Source: Candidatus Cloacimonadota bacterium (GTDB taxonomy: Bacteria > Cloacimonadota > Cloacimonadia > JGIOTU-2). From it: 47,677 bases of DNA. Shown one piece after another: positions 9,450 through 17,565 of the stretch. The position numbers were made by a program, and so were the translations under genes. The notes below the pieces were generated by a model. The model made no database searches, had not been told where the DNA came from, and saw only the letters and a program-made list of their open reading frames with translations. Position 1 is the first letter of the stretch. Each line of letters starts with the position of its first letter. Where the stretch lies: assembly GCA_030611765.1 (NCBI GenBank), contig JAUWPE010000003.1, forward strand, positions 1-47,677, in the 5' to 3' direction.

Positions 9450-10586
9450 ATGAGTTTCAAGTTCTCCGTTCATACTCAGGATTCGATCACTTCAGCTCGC
9501 ACAGGAGAGCTTACACTTCCTCACGGAACAGTCAAAACTCCTGTCTTCATGCCTGTGGGTACACTCGGTACAGTGAAAGCCACTTCCCCGGAAGAATTAG
9601 AGAACATCGGATTTGATATAATCCTTGGAAACACTTATCATTTGTATCTACGTCCTGGAGATGAACTTATTAAAAAAGCAGGCGGACTGCACTCTTTTAT
9701 CAACTGGGACAGGAATATGCTTACTGACAGCGGTGGCTTTCAGGTCATGAGCTTGCAGCAGTTCAGGAAGATCACGGAAGAAGGCATTGGATTTCAATCT
9801 CATATAGATGGGAGCTCTCATTTTTTCAGTCCGGAACGAGTAATGGAGATCGAGCACAATCTTGGGGCTGATATCATTATGGTGCTGGATGAGTGTGCTC
9901 CCCATCCCTGCACAAAGGAATATGCAAAGGAATCTGCCGATATGTCACTCCGCTGGGCAGAACGATGCAATATCAAGCATGAGCAGCTCGGTGGGGAACA
10001 ATCCATATTTGGAATAGTGCAGGGAAGTATTTTTGATGACTTGCGTGAAGAGAATGCAAAAGAACTTATCAGCATTGATTTCCCCGGCTATGCCATTGGA
10101 GGTTTAGCTGTTGGTGAAAATAAGGAGGATATGCTACGAATTGTTAACCTGATGGATAGGGTTCTGCCCAAAGAGAAACCACGCTATTTAATGGGCGTGG
10201 GAACACCACTCGATCTGCTTGAGAATATCGAGCGCGGGGTGGATATGTTTGACTGTGTGATGCCCACGCGTCATGCACGAAACGGGCAGGCATTTACCAG
10301 AGATGGCAGACTTACAGTAAGAAACGGTAAATATAAAGAGGATTTCCGTCCTATTCAGGATGATTGTAACTGTTATGCTTGTAGAAATTTCTCTCGCGCC
10401 TACATTCGCCATCTTATCAATGTGAAAGAGATACTTGGTGTTCGATTAACGACCCTGCATAATTTAACCTTTTATAATACTCTGATCAAAGAAATAAGAG
10501 AAGCCATTAACAGTGGCGTTTTCTCACAATACAAAAGCAATTTTATCGAACGTTACACACGTTCCGATGATGTCCAATACATATAA
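9450..10586 (+). CDS. tgt: Queuine/preQ1 tRNA-guanine transglycosylase
   Basis: Tgt swaps guanine 34 of GUN-anticodon tRNAs for the queuosine precursor. The 378-residue protein carries the general acid/base Asp93 in LTDSGGFQ, the GGLAVGE base-recognition loop (217-223), and nucleophile Asp268 in DCVMPTRHARNG. The zinc ligands Cys306, Cys308, Cys311 and His are placed as in the family (CxCxxC then H about residue 321 or just after). AAGGA lies 6-10 nt before the ATG. An 8 bp inverted repeat (AAGTGGGT/ACCCACTT) fills part of the 87 nt gap after rseP. A GxxExxY gene begins 10 nt downstream. Confidence 0.97.
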   Translation: MSFKFSVHTQDSITSARTGELTLPHGTVKTPVFMPVGTLGTVKATSPEELENIGFDIILGNTYHLYLRPGDELIKKAGGLHSFINWDRNMLTDSGGFQVMSLQQFRKITEEGIGFQSHIDGSSHFFSPERVMEIEHNLGADIIMVLDECAPHPCTKEYAKESADMSLRWAERCNIKHEQLGGEQSIFGIVQGSIFDDLREENAKELISIDFPGYAIGGLAVGENKEDMLRIVNLMDRVLPKEKPRYLMGVGTPLDLLENIERGVDMFDCVMPTRHARNGQAFTRDGRLTVRNGKYKEDFRPIQDDCNCYACRNFSRAYIRHLINVKEILGVRLTTLHNLTFYNTLIKEIREAINSGVFSQYKSNFIERYTRSDDVQYI

Positions 10587-10596
10587 TTATTAAAAA

Positions 10597-11037
10597 ATGA
10601 ACACAAAGAAGTCATTTAAAACCAACGTGACCACCGAGTACACTGAGAAAATAGAAAGAGACTCTTTCACTGAGAAAATTATTGGCTGTGCAATAGAGGT
10701 ACATAGAAATCTCGGACCTGGGTTGCTTGAATCGACATATAAACAATGCTTAGCAAGGGAGCTGTCAACTCATAATATTAAATTCTTTTTGGAACATCCT
10801 ATACCAGTCAATTATAAAGGGATCCATTTAGAATGCGGATATAGAATTGATATTTTATGTGTAAGCAGTGAGCAAAATCGTAAAGTCATCTTGGAATTGA
10901 AATCTATAGAAGAAATTATTAATATTCACAGAGCTCAATTGCTTACTTATATGAAACTTGCCAATATTGATACAGGTTTATTAATGAATTTCAATGTAAA
11001 ACAATTAAAAGATGGAATTGAAAGATTTAAGTTTTAA
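10597..11037 (+). CDS. GxxExxY protein (PD-(D/E)XK nuclease-like), copy 1
   Basis: The 146-residue protein has the motif GLLESTY (GxxExxY), the preceding AIEVHRNLGPG, and a nuclease-like core with RIDILC followed by VILELKS, matching the D...ExK pattern of the PD-(D/E)XK superfamily. The biological role of the family is unknown. The first 25-30 codons are not family core. They are encoded by DNA resembling the intergenic CCACAGAGNNCACAGAGAA repeat (10627-10660). A complementary, inverted copy of that repeat follows directly after the stop (11039-11100), so the gene is bracketed by inverted repeats. No clear Shine-Dalgarno precedes ATG 10597. Confidence 0.88.
   Translation: MNTKKSFKTNVTTEYTEKIERDSFTEKIIGCAIEVHRNLGPGLLESTYKQCLARELSTHNIKFFLEHPIPVNYKGIHLECGYRIDILCVSSEQNRKVILELKSIEEIINIHRAQLLTYMKLANIDTGLLMNFNVKQLKDGIERFKF
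10627..10662 (+). repeat. CCACAGAG-family repeat read as coding N-terminus
   Basis: The sequence around ACCACCGAGTACACTGAGAA resembles the intergenic repeats at 39266-39296 (ACCACAGAGGGCACAGAGA) and 39589-39615. Here it is in frame and encodes the variable N-terminal residues of the GxxExxY protein. Confidence 0.5.
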
Positions 11038-11038
11038 A

Positions 11039-11103
11039 TCTCTGTGTCCTCTGCCTGCCACGTCGAAGTGTAACGGAGACGGGTGCTCTCTGTGGTGGGA
11101 AAG
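11039..11103 (-). repeat. CCACAGAG-family repeat, inverted, with a nested ~30 bp GC-rich insert
   Basis: Read on the minus strand, this is CCACCACAGAGAGCAC, then about 30 GC-rich bases (11054-11085), then GAGGACACAGAGA. The repeat unit looks split by the insert. The insert shares GTGTAACGGAGA with a segment at 15004-15015, and its GCCTGC start with segments at 17517 and 36640. It fills most of the 106 nt between the GxxExxY gene and porX. Confidence 0.6.
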
Positions 11104-11143
11104 AATGTGTGTAATGGATAAGTTCTGATGAAAGGAATATAGA

Positions 11144-12700
11144 ATGAAAAAAGCAAAGATACTCTGGATAGATGATGAAATACAGATGCTCAAACCGCAT
11201 ATAATATTTCTAGAAGAAAGAAATTTCGAAGTGGTTTCAGCATCCAATGGAAACGACGGTATTGCCCTCGTCGAAGAACAAAATTTTGATATCGTACTTC
11301 TCGATGAGATGATGCCCGGACTCGACGGACTGGAAACTCTTGTGCAGATCAAGAAGCTCAATGAAAGTCTGCCTGTGGTAATGGTTACCAAGAACGAAGA
11401 AGAGGGTTTGATGAACAAAGCGATCGCCCAGCAGATCACAGATTATATCATCAAGCCGATCAATCCCAACCAGATACTGATGTCCCTTAAGAAGATATTG
11501 ATGTCTGAAGAGATCCGCAGAAACCGGACAGGCGAAGAATATGCGGAATTCTCTGCAAAACTCAATCAAAAACTTTTTGCAGAACCGAACTGGCAGGATT
11601 GGATAGATATTTATCGCTCCATTGCAGAGTGGGATCTGAAGCTGGATCAGCTATACTACGAAGATATCATTCAAATGCACTCGTATGAAAAGAAAAATTG
11701 CGATACCGAGTTTTCAAACTACATCGCTGCTCATTATGAAGATTTTCTCACTCAATCCGATAGTCCGGTGCTTTCTCCTGATATTGTAAGAAAATACGCT
11801 GCCGACAGATTGTACACAAAGAAGGTTGTTTATTTTGTTGTTCTCGACTGTCTTCGACTCGATCAATTCATGACAATTAAGCCCTTTATTGAAGAGCTTT
11901 TCAATGTGAAAACCGATTATTATTATTCAATTTTACCCACGTCAACGCCATATTCTCGAAATGCAATTTTCAGCGGTATGATGCCAGGCAAGATAGCGAA
12001 AGTGTACCCACAATTCTGGCGCACCAGCAAAGAAGTGGAAAGCAGTCTTAACCGCGATGAGCACTTTTTCATGGATGAACAGCTCAAGAAAATGGATATT
12101 CCCATGCCACATGGAAGTAAGTATATAAAGGTACTGAATACTGAGGAAGGCGAGTATGTCACAAGAAAGATCCCTTCCTATAAAAAAGAGCGATTGGTCA
12201 TTCTCGTATATAACTTTTTGGACATGCTGCTTCATCACAGATTTAAAGATGAAATACTTCAGGAAATTATACCTAACGACCGCGCATTGCGTTCGTTAAC
12301 AAAGCTGTGGTTTTTGAATTCTCAGTTCTATGAGACACTCAAACTCATTGCAAAACAGGATGCGGTTGTCATACTTACAACTGATCACGGATCGATAAAA
12401 GTCGAGCATCCAACAAAGGTTATCAGCGATAAGGAAATCTCATCCGGATTGCGCTCAAAACACGGCAAGAATATCACCTGTAATGATAGGCATACTATCA
12501 AAGTTTCAGACCCGAAAAGATACGGACTTCCTATTGAAAATGTTGTAGAGAACTACATCTTTGCCAAAGGTGATCATTACTTTGTGTATCCAACTGCTTA
12601 TAATGAGTACAAGCGTAAATTCGACGGCACCTATCAGCACGGCGGTGTTTCCATGGAAGAAATGATCCTGCCGGTATCGATCTTAACAACCAAGAAGTAA
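11144..12700 (+). CDS. porX: PorX-type response regulator with PglZ (alkaline phosphatase fold) effector domain
   Basis: The protein has 518 residues. An N-terminal receiver domain (1-120) has acidic residues Asp10/Asp11, phosphoacceptor Asp54 in LLDEMMPG, Thr82 and Lys104 in IIKPI. A helical linker follows, then a PglZ domain of the alkaline phosphatase superfamily (about 225-518). Its metal-site candidates are Asp235 in VLDCLRLD, Thr268 in PTSTPYSRNA, Asp414-His415 in TTDHGS, and His499. PorX of Porphyromonas gingivalis has this architecture and similar length. It controls type IX secretion and has phosphodiesterase activity on oligonucleotides. A T9SS-signal protein in this window (39907-41883) fits that role. 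No PorY-like kinase is adjacent. tsaE starts 1 nt after the stop. Confidence 0.93.
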   Translation: MKKAKILWIDDEIQMLKPHIIFLEERNFEVVSASNGNDGIALVEEQNFDIVLLDEMMPGLDGLETLVQIKKLNESLPVVMVTKNEEEGLMNKAIAQQITDYIIKPINPNQILMSLKKILMSEEIRRNRTGEEYAEFSAKLNQKLFAEPNWQDWIDIYRSIAEWDLKLDQLYYEDIIQMHSYEKKNCDTEFSNYIAAHYEDFLTQSDSPVLSPDIVRKYAADRLYTKKVVYFVVLDCLRLDQFMTIKPFIEELFNVKTDYYYSILPTSTPYSRNAIFSGMMPGKIAKVYPQFWRTSKEVESSLNRDEHFFMDEQLKKMDIPMPHGSKYIKVLNTEEGEYVTRKIPSYKKERLVILVYNFLDMLLHHRFKDEILQEIIPNDRALRSLTKLWFLNSQFYETLKLIAKQDAVVILTTDHGSIKVEHPTKVISDKEISSGLRSKHGKNITCNDRHTIKVSDPKRYGLPIENVVENYIFAKGDHYFVYPTAYNEYKRKFDGTYQHGGVSMEEMILPVSILTTKK

Positions 12701-12701
12701 A

Positions 12702-13166
12702 ATGTCTCACGATTCTTTTTCTCAGGAATTTACAAGTGGTTCTGAAAACGAGACTTCCCAGATCGCAAAAGATTTTGCTGAAATACTGCAAATGGGTGAT
12801 GTCGTGGCACTAAGAGGTGAACTGGGCAGCGGGAAAACTTTTTTTGTGAAAAAGGTAGTTGAGAAATTGGGATTTAATGGCTATGTATCAAGTCCAACCT
12901 TTACCATCCTGAATATTTATGAAGCTTCGACCTATCTCTATCATTTTGATTTCTACCGCCTGAATAATATCGAAGCAATTGAAAAGATCGGCTTTTACGA
13001 TCTGCTCACGGAAGATGGGATTTTTTTCATAGAATGGCCAGAAAAAGCTGAAGAACTATTCCCTGATGAATATTTTGAGATAAAAATTGACATTATTAAT
13101 AGAACTCACAGAAAAATAAGTATAAAGAAAATCACTGGAAATGAGGATGCATTATGTCGAAATTGA
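12702..13166 (+). CDS. tsaE: tRNA threonylcarbamoyladenosine biosynthesis ATPase TsaE
   Basis: TsaE is the ATPase that helps TsaB/TsaD add the t6A modification to ANN-decoding tRNAs. The 154-residue protein shows the P-loop LRGELGSGKTFF (about 38-49), SPTFTILNIYE, the YHFDFYRLN motif and FIEWPEKAEELFP, all typical of TsaE. It is packed between porX (1 nt upstream) and the phosphohexomutase gene, which it overlaps by 13 nt, so the three are likely cotranscribed. Confidence 0.95.
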   Translation: MSHDSFSQEFTSGSENETSQIAKDFAEILQMGDVVALRGELGSGKTFFVKKVVEKLGFNGYVSSPTFTILNIYEASTYLYHFDFYRLNNIEAIEKIGFYDLLTEDGIFFIEWPEKAEELFPDEYFEIKIDIINRTHRKISIKKITGNEDALCRN

Positions 13167-14500
13167 TGAAAAGTGTTTCCGGCATTCGAGGAATTGTTGG
13201 AGACACTCTCACAACGGAACTTGTGCTCTCTTTTGCAAAACGTTTCGGAGTATTTTCCGGACGAGGAAAAGTCGTAGTTGGAAGAGATTCCCGAACCACT
13301 GGAAAAATGCTGCTCAACGTTGTTTCTGCAGGTTTAGTGTCAGTTGGAGTTGATGTGATCGATCTCGGGATTTGTCCCACGCCTACAATACTTCTTGCTG
13401 CAGAAAATCTCAAAGCTGACGGAGGGATTGCTATCACTGCGAGCCATAACCCGCAGGAATGGAATGCATTGAAACTTATAAATAACACTGGCACTTTTTT
13501 GACGCCAGCCCAATCTCATGATTTCTGGAACATTCCCGAAAATGAGTTAAAAGACCTTGATTGGGCTAAGATCGGATCATTCTCACAATATGGTTGTGCG
13601 ATCGAAGACCACATCGAAGCGATCCTGAAACTTCCTATTATAGCGTCAGATAAGATAAAAGAAAAGAATTTCAAAGTAGTCATAGATTCCACAAATGGTG
13701 CAGGTGGTTTGATGTCACCACTTCTGCTAAAAGCGCTTGGTTGTGAAGTGATAGAGCTGTATTCAAAACCGAATGGAATGTTCTCACGCATTGCAGAACC
13801 GGCAGCAAAAAATCTTGGCGTCCTGGAAAATGAAGTAAAAAAATATGCTGCTGATATTGGCTTTGCTACAGATCCCGACGTGGATAGATTATCCATTGTT
13901 TCTAATGATGGGATTGCGCTTGGCACAGAATATACACTGCTGCTTGCTGAAAAGTATGTGCTCTCACAAAAGAAGGGAAATATTGCTACGAATTTATCTT
14001 CCTCGATGGCTTCAGATGTGATTGCAAAGGGAAACGGAGTTGAAATTTTTCGATCTCGTGTAGGTGAGATCAACGTCGCAGAAGCAATGAAGGAGCACGA
14101 TTGCATCATAGGTGGTGAGGGCAATGGTGGAGTCATTCTGCCCGATCTTCACTTCACTCGTGATGCTCCACTTGGAATGGCGCTTATCCTTTCATATATG
14201 GCTGTTTCACGGAAAAAAATCTCAGAATTAGCAGCAGAAATTCCTAAGTATTATATCTATAAGACCAAGCTGGATATCTCTGAAGATACTGATTTTGATG
14301 AAGTGACGAGAAATATCATTCAAGATTATTCTCATAAAAAACTTGATACACTGGATGGCATTAAAATTATTGATCCTGAGTTTTGGATTCATATAAGGAA
14401 ATCCGGAACCGAACCGATCGTGCGAATTATTGCAGAGAGCAGTTCCGAAGAAGAATCAAAAAAACTGTGTGAAGATATTATTCAAAAATATTTAGGGTAA
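13154..14500 (+). CDS. glmM: Phosphoglucosamine mutase-like phosphohexomutase
   Basis: This alpha-D-phosphohexomutase has 448 residues. The phosphoserine loop is ITASHNP with Ser97, the magnesium loop is TDPDVDRLS, the sugar-binding loop is GGEGNGGVI, and the phosphate-binding RKSGTEPIVRI is near the C-terminus. The GEGNGG loop (not GEMSGH) and the N-terminal SVSGIRGIVG fit GlmM-like enzymes, which make GlcN-1-phosphate for UDP-GlcNAc. Some archaeal/FCB members have wider sugar specificity. GAGG lies about 10 nt before the ATG. A second phosphohexomutase of a different subgroup is encoded at 45207-46571. Confidence 0.9.
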   Translation: MSKLMKSVSGIRGIVGDTLTTELVLSFAKRFGVFSGRGKVVVGRDSRTTGKMLLNVVSAGLVSVGVDVIDLGICPTPTILLAAENLKADGGIAITASHNPQEWNALKLINNTGTFLTPAQSHDFWNIPENELKDLDWAKIGSFSQYGCAIEDHIEAILKLPIIASDKIKEKNFKVVIDSTNGAGGLMSPLLLKALGCEVIELYSKPNGMFSRIAEPAAKNLGVLENEVKKYAADIGFATDPDVDRLSIVSNDGIALGTEYTLLLAEKYVLSQKKGNIATNLSSSMASDVIAKGNGVEIFRSRVGEINVAEAMKEHDCIIGGEGNGGVILPDLHFTRDAPLGMALILSYMAVSRKKISELAAEIPKYYIYKTKLDISEDTDFDEVTRNIIQDYSHKKLDTLDGIKIIDPEFWIHIRKSGTEPIVRIIAESSSEEESKKLCEDIIQKYLG

Positions 14501-14560
14501 GAAATAATGGAAAAATTTACGGTAAATTGTTTTGATACTAATTCACAAAAAGGAGTATAA

Positions 14561-14848
14561 ATGACAAACTTTGACAAAGATTCCGAAGAATACAAAAGAG
14601 CAAAAATGCGGGTTGATGAGATCAGGGGATTTTGGTCACATCTCGCAGTGTATATTATAGTGAATATTGGTATATTTATTATAAATATGTTAACCTCTCC
14701 TCATCACTTATGGTTTTATTGGCCCCTTCTTGGATGGGGGATCGGTTTGTTTGCACACAGCTTCCATGTATTTTGCGCACAGGGTATATTCGGCAAGGAT
14801 TGGGAGGAGCGTCAGATCAAGAAATATATGGATAAGAGAGGTCAATAA
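14561..14848 (+). CDS. 2TM domain small membrane protein
   Basis: The 95-residue protein has a short charged N-terminus (YKRAKMRVDEIRGFWSH), helix 1 (about 29-47), a loop with LWFYWPLLGWGIG leading into helix 2 (about 58-75), and a basic tail (WEERQIKKYMDKRG). This is the 2TM domain pattern. In other bacteria the domain is fused to histidine kinases or DNA-binding domains, or stands alone. AAAGGAG lies 7 nt before the ATG. The function is unknown. Confidence 0.9.
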   Translation: MTNFDKDSEEYKRAKMRVDEIRGFWSHLAVYIIVNIGIFIINMLTSPHHLWFYWPLLGWGIGLFAHSFHVFCAQGIFGKDWEERQIKKYMDKRGQ

Positions 14849-15216
14849 GATTACTCTTAATTTATTTCTATATTGTTAGTTAGGAAGCAGTTTCTTATAT
14901 TTTAGTTTAGATAATATTGATCTGATTTTTTGCTTCTATGAGATCGTTTTCTGTATCAAATTCAAAAATCAGAATTATCTTGTAATAAGCCCGTCACGGA
15001 GCAGTGTAACGGAGATGGATCGAGAGCTTGGGATTTCTTGTCACAAGTCGGAGAGCTTATGATAAGTAATTCGTTGGAACATTACAACTTAAGACATGCT
15101 CTGCGACATGTCTCAAGTTTTCAAAAAATAGAATTTAATTTATTTTTCTTCATTTTTTTCTAAATCAGTGTTAATCTGTGTTCTGGAAATGAAATGAAGA
15201 CGGATTCTTTTCTGCT

Positions 15217-15250
15217 CCCGAGTCGTTCTCTTCGCGACCGACTCGTGATT
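15217..15250 (-). repeat. CACGAGTCGG hairpin family, copy near 15.2 kb
   Basis: On the minus strand it reads CACGAGTCGG, a short loop containing TCGCGAAGAGAA, then CGACTCGGGA. The stem is CGAGTCG/CGACTCG. The same element brackets the REP-type transposase at 26.3-26.9 kb. Confidence 0.7.
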
Positions 15251-15309
15251 TCCACCACCACAAAAAACAAAAAATGTCATTCTCGACCATGCTCAACTTG
15301 ATTGGGTAT

Positions 15310-15347
15310 CGGGAATCCAGTATTTTCGCCTTCTCTGAACTCCATCC
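15310..15347 (+). repeat. GGGAATCCAGTATTTTCG family, copy a
   Basis: A stretch of about 37 bp (GGGAATCCAGTATTTTCGCC, continuing to CTCCAT) is repeated at 15659-15694 and, inverted and slightly diverged, at 26127-26166. The upstream TGTCATTCTCG half pairs with the GGGAATCCAG half, like the common TGTCATTCCCG...CGGGAATCCAG intergenic hairpins. Confidence 0.75.
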
Positions 15348-15658
15348 ATATAAATCGGGCTGAAGTCCAGTCTGCTAGGGTTGGACTGGACTTGAGAGAC
15401 GAAGTCCTCGAGTTCAGAACAACCGGACAACCGACTATGCATTCTGAACTCCACCCACCTTTGGCGTGCGAAGTCCAGTCTTTGAATCCCTCTCATCAAA
15501 TCGGAGATACCTATAAAAATTAGAGGATAATTTTCTGAAATACTTATTAATAAAGTGTTTGCGAAAGATTTAAGTTTAAAATTACTAATCAATATCATTA
15601 TGGAAATCTTTCAAAAAAAATTAAAAAAAGACGTCTTTCTTCCCGATATTCTGGAATC

Positions 15659-15694
15659 GGGAATCCAGTATTTTCGCCTTCTCTGAACTCCATC
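15659..15694 (+). repeat. GGGAATCCAGTATTTTCG family, copy b
   Basis: This is nearly identical to 15310-15347 through CTCCAT. It then diverges into a GC-rich segment (CGCCGGCTGGCTGATGAAG). Confidence 0.75.
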
Positions 15695-15837
15695 GCCGGC
15701 TGGCTGATGAAGTACAGGAATGCTTAGTGTAAGTATAATGTTATCTCGAACAAAGATTGGAACAATAATTATTTCCTTAATGATAGTCCATGAATTCAAT
15801 TAGGGTAATTTTAGGAAGGGAATAACTGCAACATCTT

Positions 15838-16617
15838 TTAGCATAGCTCTTTCAAGTATTCTACGAGTTTTTTTGCGACTTCTTCCGGTTCACCTTCGAG
15901 CATCATTGTTTTCTTTTCTAATGTTGGAGTATAAATTTCTTCAACCTGTGTGGGAGAGCCATTAAGTCCAACTTTAGCTTCATCAAGATGAAGATCGTCA
16001 AAAGTCCAGACAGGTATTTCGGCTTTTTTCGCTTTCATTTTTGTTCGCAAAGAGGGCAGTCGCGGTTCATTGATGTCTTTAACGACAGTAAGCACGATCG
16101 GCAGTTGTGATTTGATCACATCAAAGCCATCTTCCATCATTCTATGAGCTACGATTTTGCCATTCTCAATAGCATCGATCTCTTTTACAAAAGCGATCTG
16201 CGGAATATCAAGGTGACGCGCAACGCCCGGTCCGACCTGTGCTGTATCTCCATCAATCGCCTGTTTGCCAAACAGAATTATATCATAATCACCAAGTTTT
16301 CTTATAGCGGCAGAAAGCGTGTAACTTGTTGCCAGAGTGTCTGATCCGGCAAATTTTTTATCGGAAATCAGAATTGCATTATCCACACCGAGCGCCAATG
16401 CTTCGCGCAGTGCATTTTCTACTTGTGGAGGTCCCATACTGATGACTGTAACAGTACCTCCGTGAGCTTCCTTAATGCGTAATGCCTCTTCCAAAGCGTA
16501 CATATCAAATGGGTTGATGATGCTTTCCACTCCTTCACGAATAAGTGTATTGTCTTCCGGATTTATCTTAACATCAGTGGTATCCGGAACCTGCTTTATA
16601 CATACTATAATGTTCAT
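15838..16617 (-). CDS. etfB: Electron transfer flavoprotein, beta subunit
   Basis: EtfB binds AMP, or a second FAD in bifurcating forms, and shuttles electrons between acyl-CoA-type dehydrogenases and quinone or ferredoxin. The 259-residue protein starts MNIIVCIKQVPDT and shows INPFDMYALEEALRIKE, GKQAIDGDTAQVGP (nucleotide loop, about 117-130) and VKDINEPRLPSLRTKMKAKK near residue 190. The DGDT loop and the NPFDxYALEEAL segment resemble the anaerobic, possibly bifurcating group. The normal etfA partner is not adjacent: repeats flank the gene on both sides. Start chosen at ATG 16617, preceded by AGGAG. Confidence 0.95.
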   Translation of the reverse strand: MNIIVCIKQVPDTTDVKINPEDNTLIREGVESIINPFDMYALEEALRIKEAHGGTVTVISMGPPQVENALREALALGVDNAILISDKKFAGSDTLATSYTLSAAIRKLGDYDIILFGKQAIDGDTAQVGPGVARHLDIPQIAFVKEIDAIENGKIVAHRMMEDGFDVIKSQLPIVLTVVKDINEPRLPSLRTKMKAKKAEIPVWTFDDLHLDEAKVGLNGSPTQVEEIYTPTLEKKTMMLEGEPEEVAKKLVEYLKELC

Positions 16618-16648
16618 TTTATTTCTCCTACAAATGAATTATGTTACA

Positions 16649-17560
16649 CTACAATAAATAATTTTAACCACGAAAAACACGAAAATCACGAAAGAGTTTT
16701 TTAAGAAAAATATTTCATTAAATTTCATTTTATTTATTATGTGTTTTTTTTATTCATGAATTAACTCTATTAAAAATCCAGAACACGTTTTTTCATATAC
16801 TTCAAAAAATCGTACACTGAATTGAATTATTCTTTTCTTCAAAATAATTTACGTCTAACATAATTTGTATTAATTGTCATTCAAATGCTATCTTTATTTT
16901 TATTACATTATCATAAATAATTTTAACCACGAAAAACACGAAAAGCACGAAAGAGTTTTTTAAGAAAAATAGTCTATAAAACTTCATTTTATTTATTATG
17001 TGTTTTTTCTATTCATGAATTAACTCTATTAAAAATACAGAACACATTTTTTCATATACTTCAAAAAATCGTACACTGAATTGAGTTATTCTTTTCTTTC
17101 AAAATAATTTACGTCTAACATAATTTGTATTAATTGTCCTTCAAATGCTATCTTTATTTTTATTACATTATCATAAATAATTTTAACCACGAAAAACACG
17201 AAAATCACGAAAGAGTTTTTTAAGAAAAATATTTCATTAAATTTCATTTGATTTATTATATGTTTTTTTTATTCATGAATTAACTCTATTAAAAATCCAG
17301 AACACATTTTTTCATATACTTCAAAAAATCGTACACTGAATTGAGTTATTCTTTTCTTCAAAATAATTTACGTCTAACATAATTTGTATTAATTTTTCTT
17401 CAAATGCTATCTTTATTTTTATTACATTATCATAAATACTTTTAACCATGAAAGTGGTGTTTAAAAAAAATATTCTTAAAAACTTCATTTAATTTTTCGC
17501 GTTTTTCGTGCCTTTCGCCTGCAACGGCGTAGCGTAGTGAAGATGTGTGGTTCAAAATAT
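16649..17560. repeat. Tandem array of a ~260 bp unit (three copies plus a degenerate fourth end)
   Basis: The marker TTTTAACCACGAAAAACACG starts at 16662, 16921 and 17181, and a decayed form (TTTTAACCATGAAAG) starts at 17440. The period is 259-260 bp. The units are nearly identical, with scattered substitutions and one-base indels. Each unit contains an ACCACGAAAAACACGAAA box, then AT-rich DNA with TTCATGAATTAACTC, ATCGTACACTGAATTG and TTTACGTCTAACATAATTTG. Near the right end (17498-17550) the box reappears inverted (TTTTTCGTGCCTTTCG...TGTGGTTC), split by a GCCTGC-type mini-insert (17517-17547). No coding frame runs through it. The array fills the gap between etfB and the sugar-nucleotide gene. 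Confidence 0.9.
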
Positions 17561-17565
17561 TCTTC

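Larger units (their letters stand above)
14849..15837. repeat. Gene-free 1 kb of mixed dispersed repeats
   Basis: No supported gene lies here. From left to right it holds: a GC-rich mini-insert (14990-15018, sharing GTGTAACGGAGA with 11.07 kb); an inverted repeat CTTAAGACATG...CATGTCTCAAG (15089-15118); a fragment of the CAGTGTTAATCTGTGTTC family (15167-15185); a CGAGTCG hairpin (15217-15250); two copies of the GGGAATCCAGTATTTTCG family; and a 10 bp stem AAGTCCAGTC/GACTGGACTT (15363-15393) with a diverged half copy near 15470. Confidence 0.7.

Noticed and set aside
16649-17560. CRISPR array for the regularly repeated region
   Set aside because: The whole ~260 bp unit is repeated, with no variable spacers; there are no 25-40 bp direct repeats and no cas genes.
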